Below, piece after piece: positions 54,804 through 56,245 of a stretch of 56,245 bases of DNA. Source of the DNA: JAHJTW01 sp964545545 (GTDB lineage: Bacteria; Krumholzibacteriota; Krumholzibacteriia; LZORAL124-64-63); the NCBI GenBank assembly GCA_964545545.1, contig CAZJGK010000009.1:1-56245 (forward strand). The letters are read 5' to 3'. The notes under the pieces were generated by a model. It was not told the origin of the DNA, made no database searches, and worked only from the letters and a program-made list of their open reading frames with translations. Numbering within the stretch: the first letter of the stretch is position 1; every line of letters begins with the position of its first letter. The translations under genes were made by a program, and so were the position numbers.

Positions 54804-55466
54804 ATGTCTAATCGAGACTTACTTCGTCATGCACTTTGTATTGGGCTTTTGTTGGCAATGATTCCTGCTTCACTGCTTGCTCAATGTGCAAATATTGCGG
54901 ATCCCGGCTTTGAAAGCTTGGCCTTGGGCGACTTTGATGGCGTGGTAACCCCGCAATTCACAGCTGATTACTGGGGCGATGAAAACGCCGCCATCGTAGA
55001 CACCATTGGAGCATGCCAAGGCGTTGTGCCCCACAGTGGAGACAAAATGTTGAAGATAATGCCCACCGGCGGTACCATCTCTGAAACATGGCAGGCCTTG
55101 CCGGTGGGATCCACCCCGGTCAGCACCCTAACGGTCTCCGCATGGTTCAACGCTTGCGAACCCATCACGCCCCGCGGCGTAATCAGTGTCCGCACCTTTA
55201 ACAATGCATACGGGTGGGGTAGCCCCACCTCAACCAATTCGGCATCCCTATACGTGGATGCCAGCGCTTCGACATGGGAAAAAATCACCGTGGATTGCGT
55301 GGCGATTCCCGCTGATACCCAGTGGGTCCTAATCGATCTGGGATTCGACAATGTGGGATTGGGTTCCCTTGCGGGCTACATCGATGACGTGCAACTGACG
55401 TGCAATTGCGATGCCGTGGCCAATGAAAGCACCAATTGGGGGAGCCTCAAGGCTATTTATAACTGA
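54804..55466 (+). CDS. small secreted beta-sandwich protein, unknown
   Basis: This 220-residue protein has a signal peptide ending near LLAQC (about residues 24-27; a lipoprotein-like Cys is possible). It resembles carbohydrate-binding/jelly-roll proteins: DPGFESLALGDFDG, HSGDKMLKI, STLTVSAWFNACEP, and a final IDDVQLTC strand. The last residues NWGSLKAIYN form a Trp-Gly plus basic end after a linker, perhaps a sorting tail. AAAGGAGG lies seven bases before ATG 54804. Codon use and GC look lower than in its neighbours. Confidence 0.65.
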   Translation: MSNRDLLRHALCIGLLLAMIPASLLAQCANIADPGFESLALGDFDGVVTPQFTADYWGDENAAIVDTIGACQGVVPHSGDKMLKIMPTGGTISETWQALPVGSTPVSTLTVSAWFNACEPITPRGVISVRTFNNAYGWGSPTSTNSASLYVDASASTWEKITVDCVAIPADTQWVLIDLGFDNVGLGSLAGYIDDVQLTCNCDAVANESTNWGSLKAIYN

Positions 55467-55485
55467 GCGCTCGCCTGACGTGGCC

Positions 55486-55507
55486 TGAAACGAGGATCCT
55501 CGTTTCA
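55486..55507. terminator. perfect 22-base palindrome after the secreted gene
   Basis: TGAAACGAG-GATC-CTCGTTTCA begins 20 bases after the stop at 55466. The hairpin is strong but has no U run, so termination is likely but not certain. Confidence 0.55.
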
Positions 55508-55851
55508 AGCGATCCAAGGGACTTTCGCTCGGGAATTATCAATGAAGGGGCAAGGGAGTCGAAACCACGGGGAACGGCTCCCTTGTTCTTTCAACCTTGC
55601 CATCTTTGACATGGCCTAAAGAATGGCGAAGACCTTGGCAACCTCCAGCCTCTTCATTTTCGCTGCTCGGGGAGGGATGGTGGTGCGTGCCGTTTTCCTG
55701 ATGATTCTGGTTCCGGTCCTGGCCGCTTCGCCGGCGGGTGTCCTTGGGGCGCAAGCAGAGGTGGACGCTGGAACCATCCGCCCTTATCGTTTTATACTCC
55801 CGGTTGCGGCGGCAGGGGCCGTCGCGCGCCACCTCCACGAAAGGAATCCCC
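55508..55851. other. intergenic stretch before moxR
   Basis: No convincing gene is seen in these 344 bases. A plus-strand frame from ATG 55623 (or GTG near 55683) encodes a hydrophobic start. It then runs in a different frame through the MoxR coding sequence, so I do not call it. TATCGTTTTATACT near 55783-55796 could be part of the moxR promoter. Confidence 0.4.

Positions 55852-56245
<394 letters not shown>

Overview
The window is a 56 kb piece of a GC-rich bacterial chromosome. It is probably a metagenome or draft scaffold, because it contains a block of exactly 100 N (31826-31925). No rRNA, tRNA, CRISPR array, integrase or transposase was seen. Several features together suggest the FCB side of the tree, such as Krumholzibacteriota, Eisenbacteria or a related candidate phylum. 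These are a Bacteroidetes-type sdhCAB with a five-helix cytochrome b, a secreted protease ending in a FlgD-Ig/T9SS-like C-terminal domain, tandem 6-bladed beta-propeller proteins, and a PPi-type phosphofructokinase. The phylum assignment is inference.

Layout. 0.1-3.5 kb: a small lipoprotein, a small membrane protein, SppA, and a repeat-tailed unknown protein on the minus strand. 3.6-6.9 kb: a decayed gene 3' end with its terminator, then hflK-hflC-TraB/GumN. 6.9-13.2 kb (minus): a NarL-type regulator, then a five-gene 2-oxoacid dehydrogenase operon (E1alpha, E1beta, E2, E3, lipoate ligase). 13.5-16.4 kb: ferritin, a Met/Asp-rich lipoprotein, and phosphomannomutase. 16.4-22 kb: a response regulator/PAS histidine kinase pair, an M29-like peptidase, a NYN-LOTUS protein with a histone-H1-like tail, and an Hpt protein. 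22-24.7 kb: a tightly coupled operon of PLP dehydratase, thioesterase and NRAMP-related transporter. 24.8-31.3 kb: a P-loop protein, a papain-like secreted protease, and sdhCAB.

31.5-45.2 kb (minus): a large envelope cluster. It holds a TPR/CBM9-like/hydrolase-like protein, two paralogous beta-propeller proteins, an RND adaptor lipoprotein, two RND pumps and an M20 amidohydrolase interrupted by the N gap. 45.3-49.2 kb: a PhzF-like isomerase, ackA-pta, and an Rrf2 regulator. 49.4-54.5 kb: an adenosine-deaminase-family enzyme, PPi-type PFK, a GT-C membrane glycosyltransferase, and a PP2C phosphatase. 54.8-56.2 kb: a small secreted protein and the start of a MoxR ATPase that runs off the window.

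Metabolically the window joins sugar phosphate metabolism (PFK, PMM), pyruvate or branched-chain 2-oxoacid oxidation with its own lipoylation enzyme, succinate oxidation or fumarate reduction, and acetyl-CoA overflow to acetate. The least explained signals are a ~55-bp sequence found at four loci, the beta-propeller/RND cluster, the NYN-LOTUS protein with its basic tail, the NRAMP relative without the metal-binding motif, and the TPR/CBM9-like protein.
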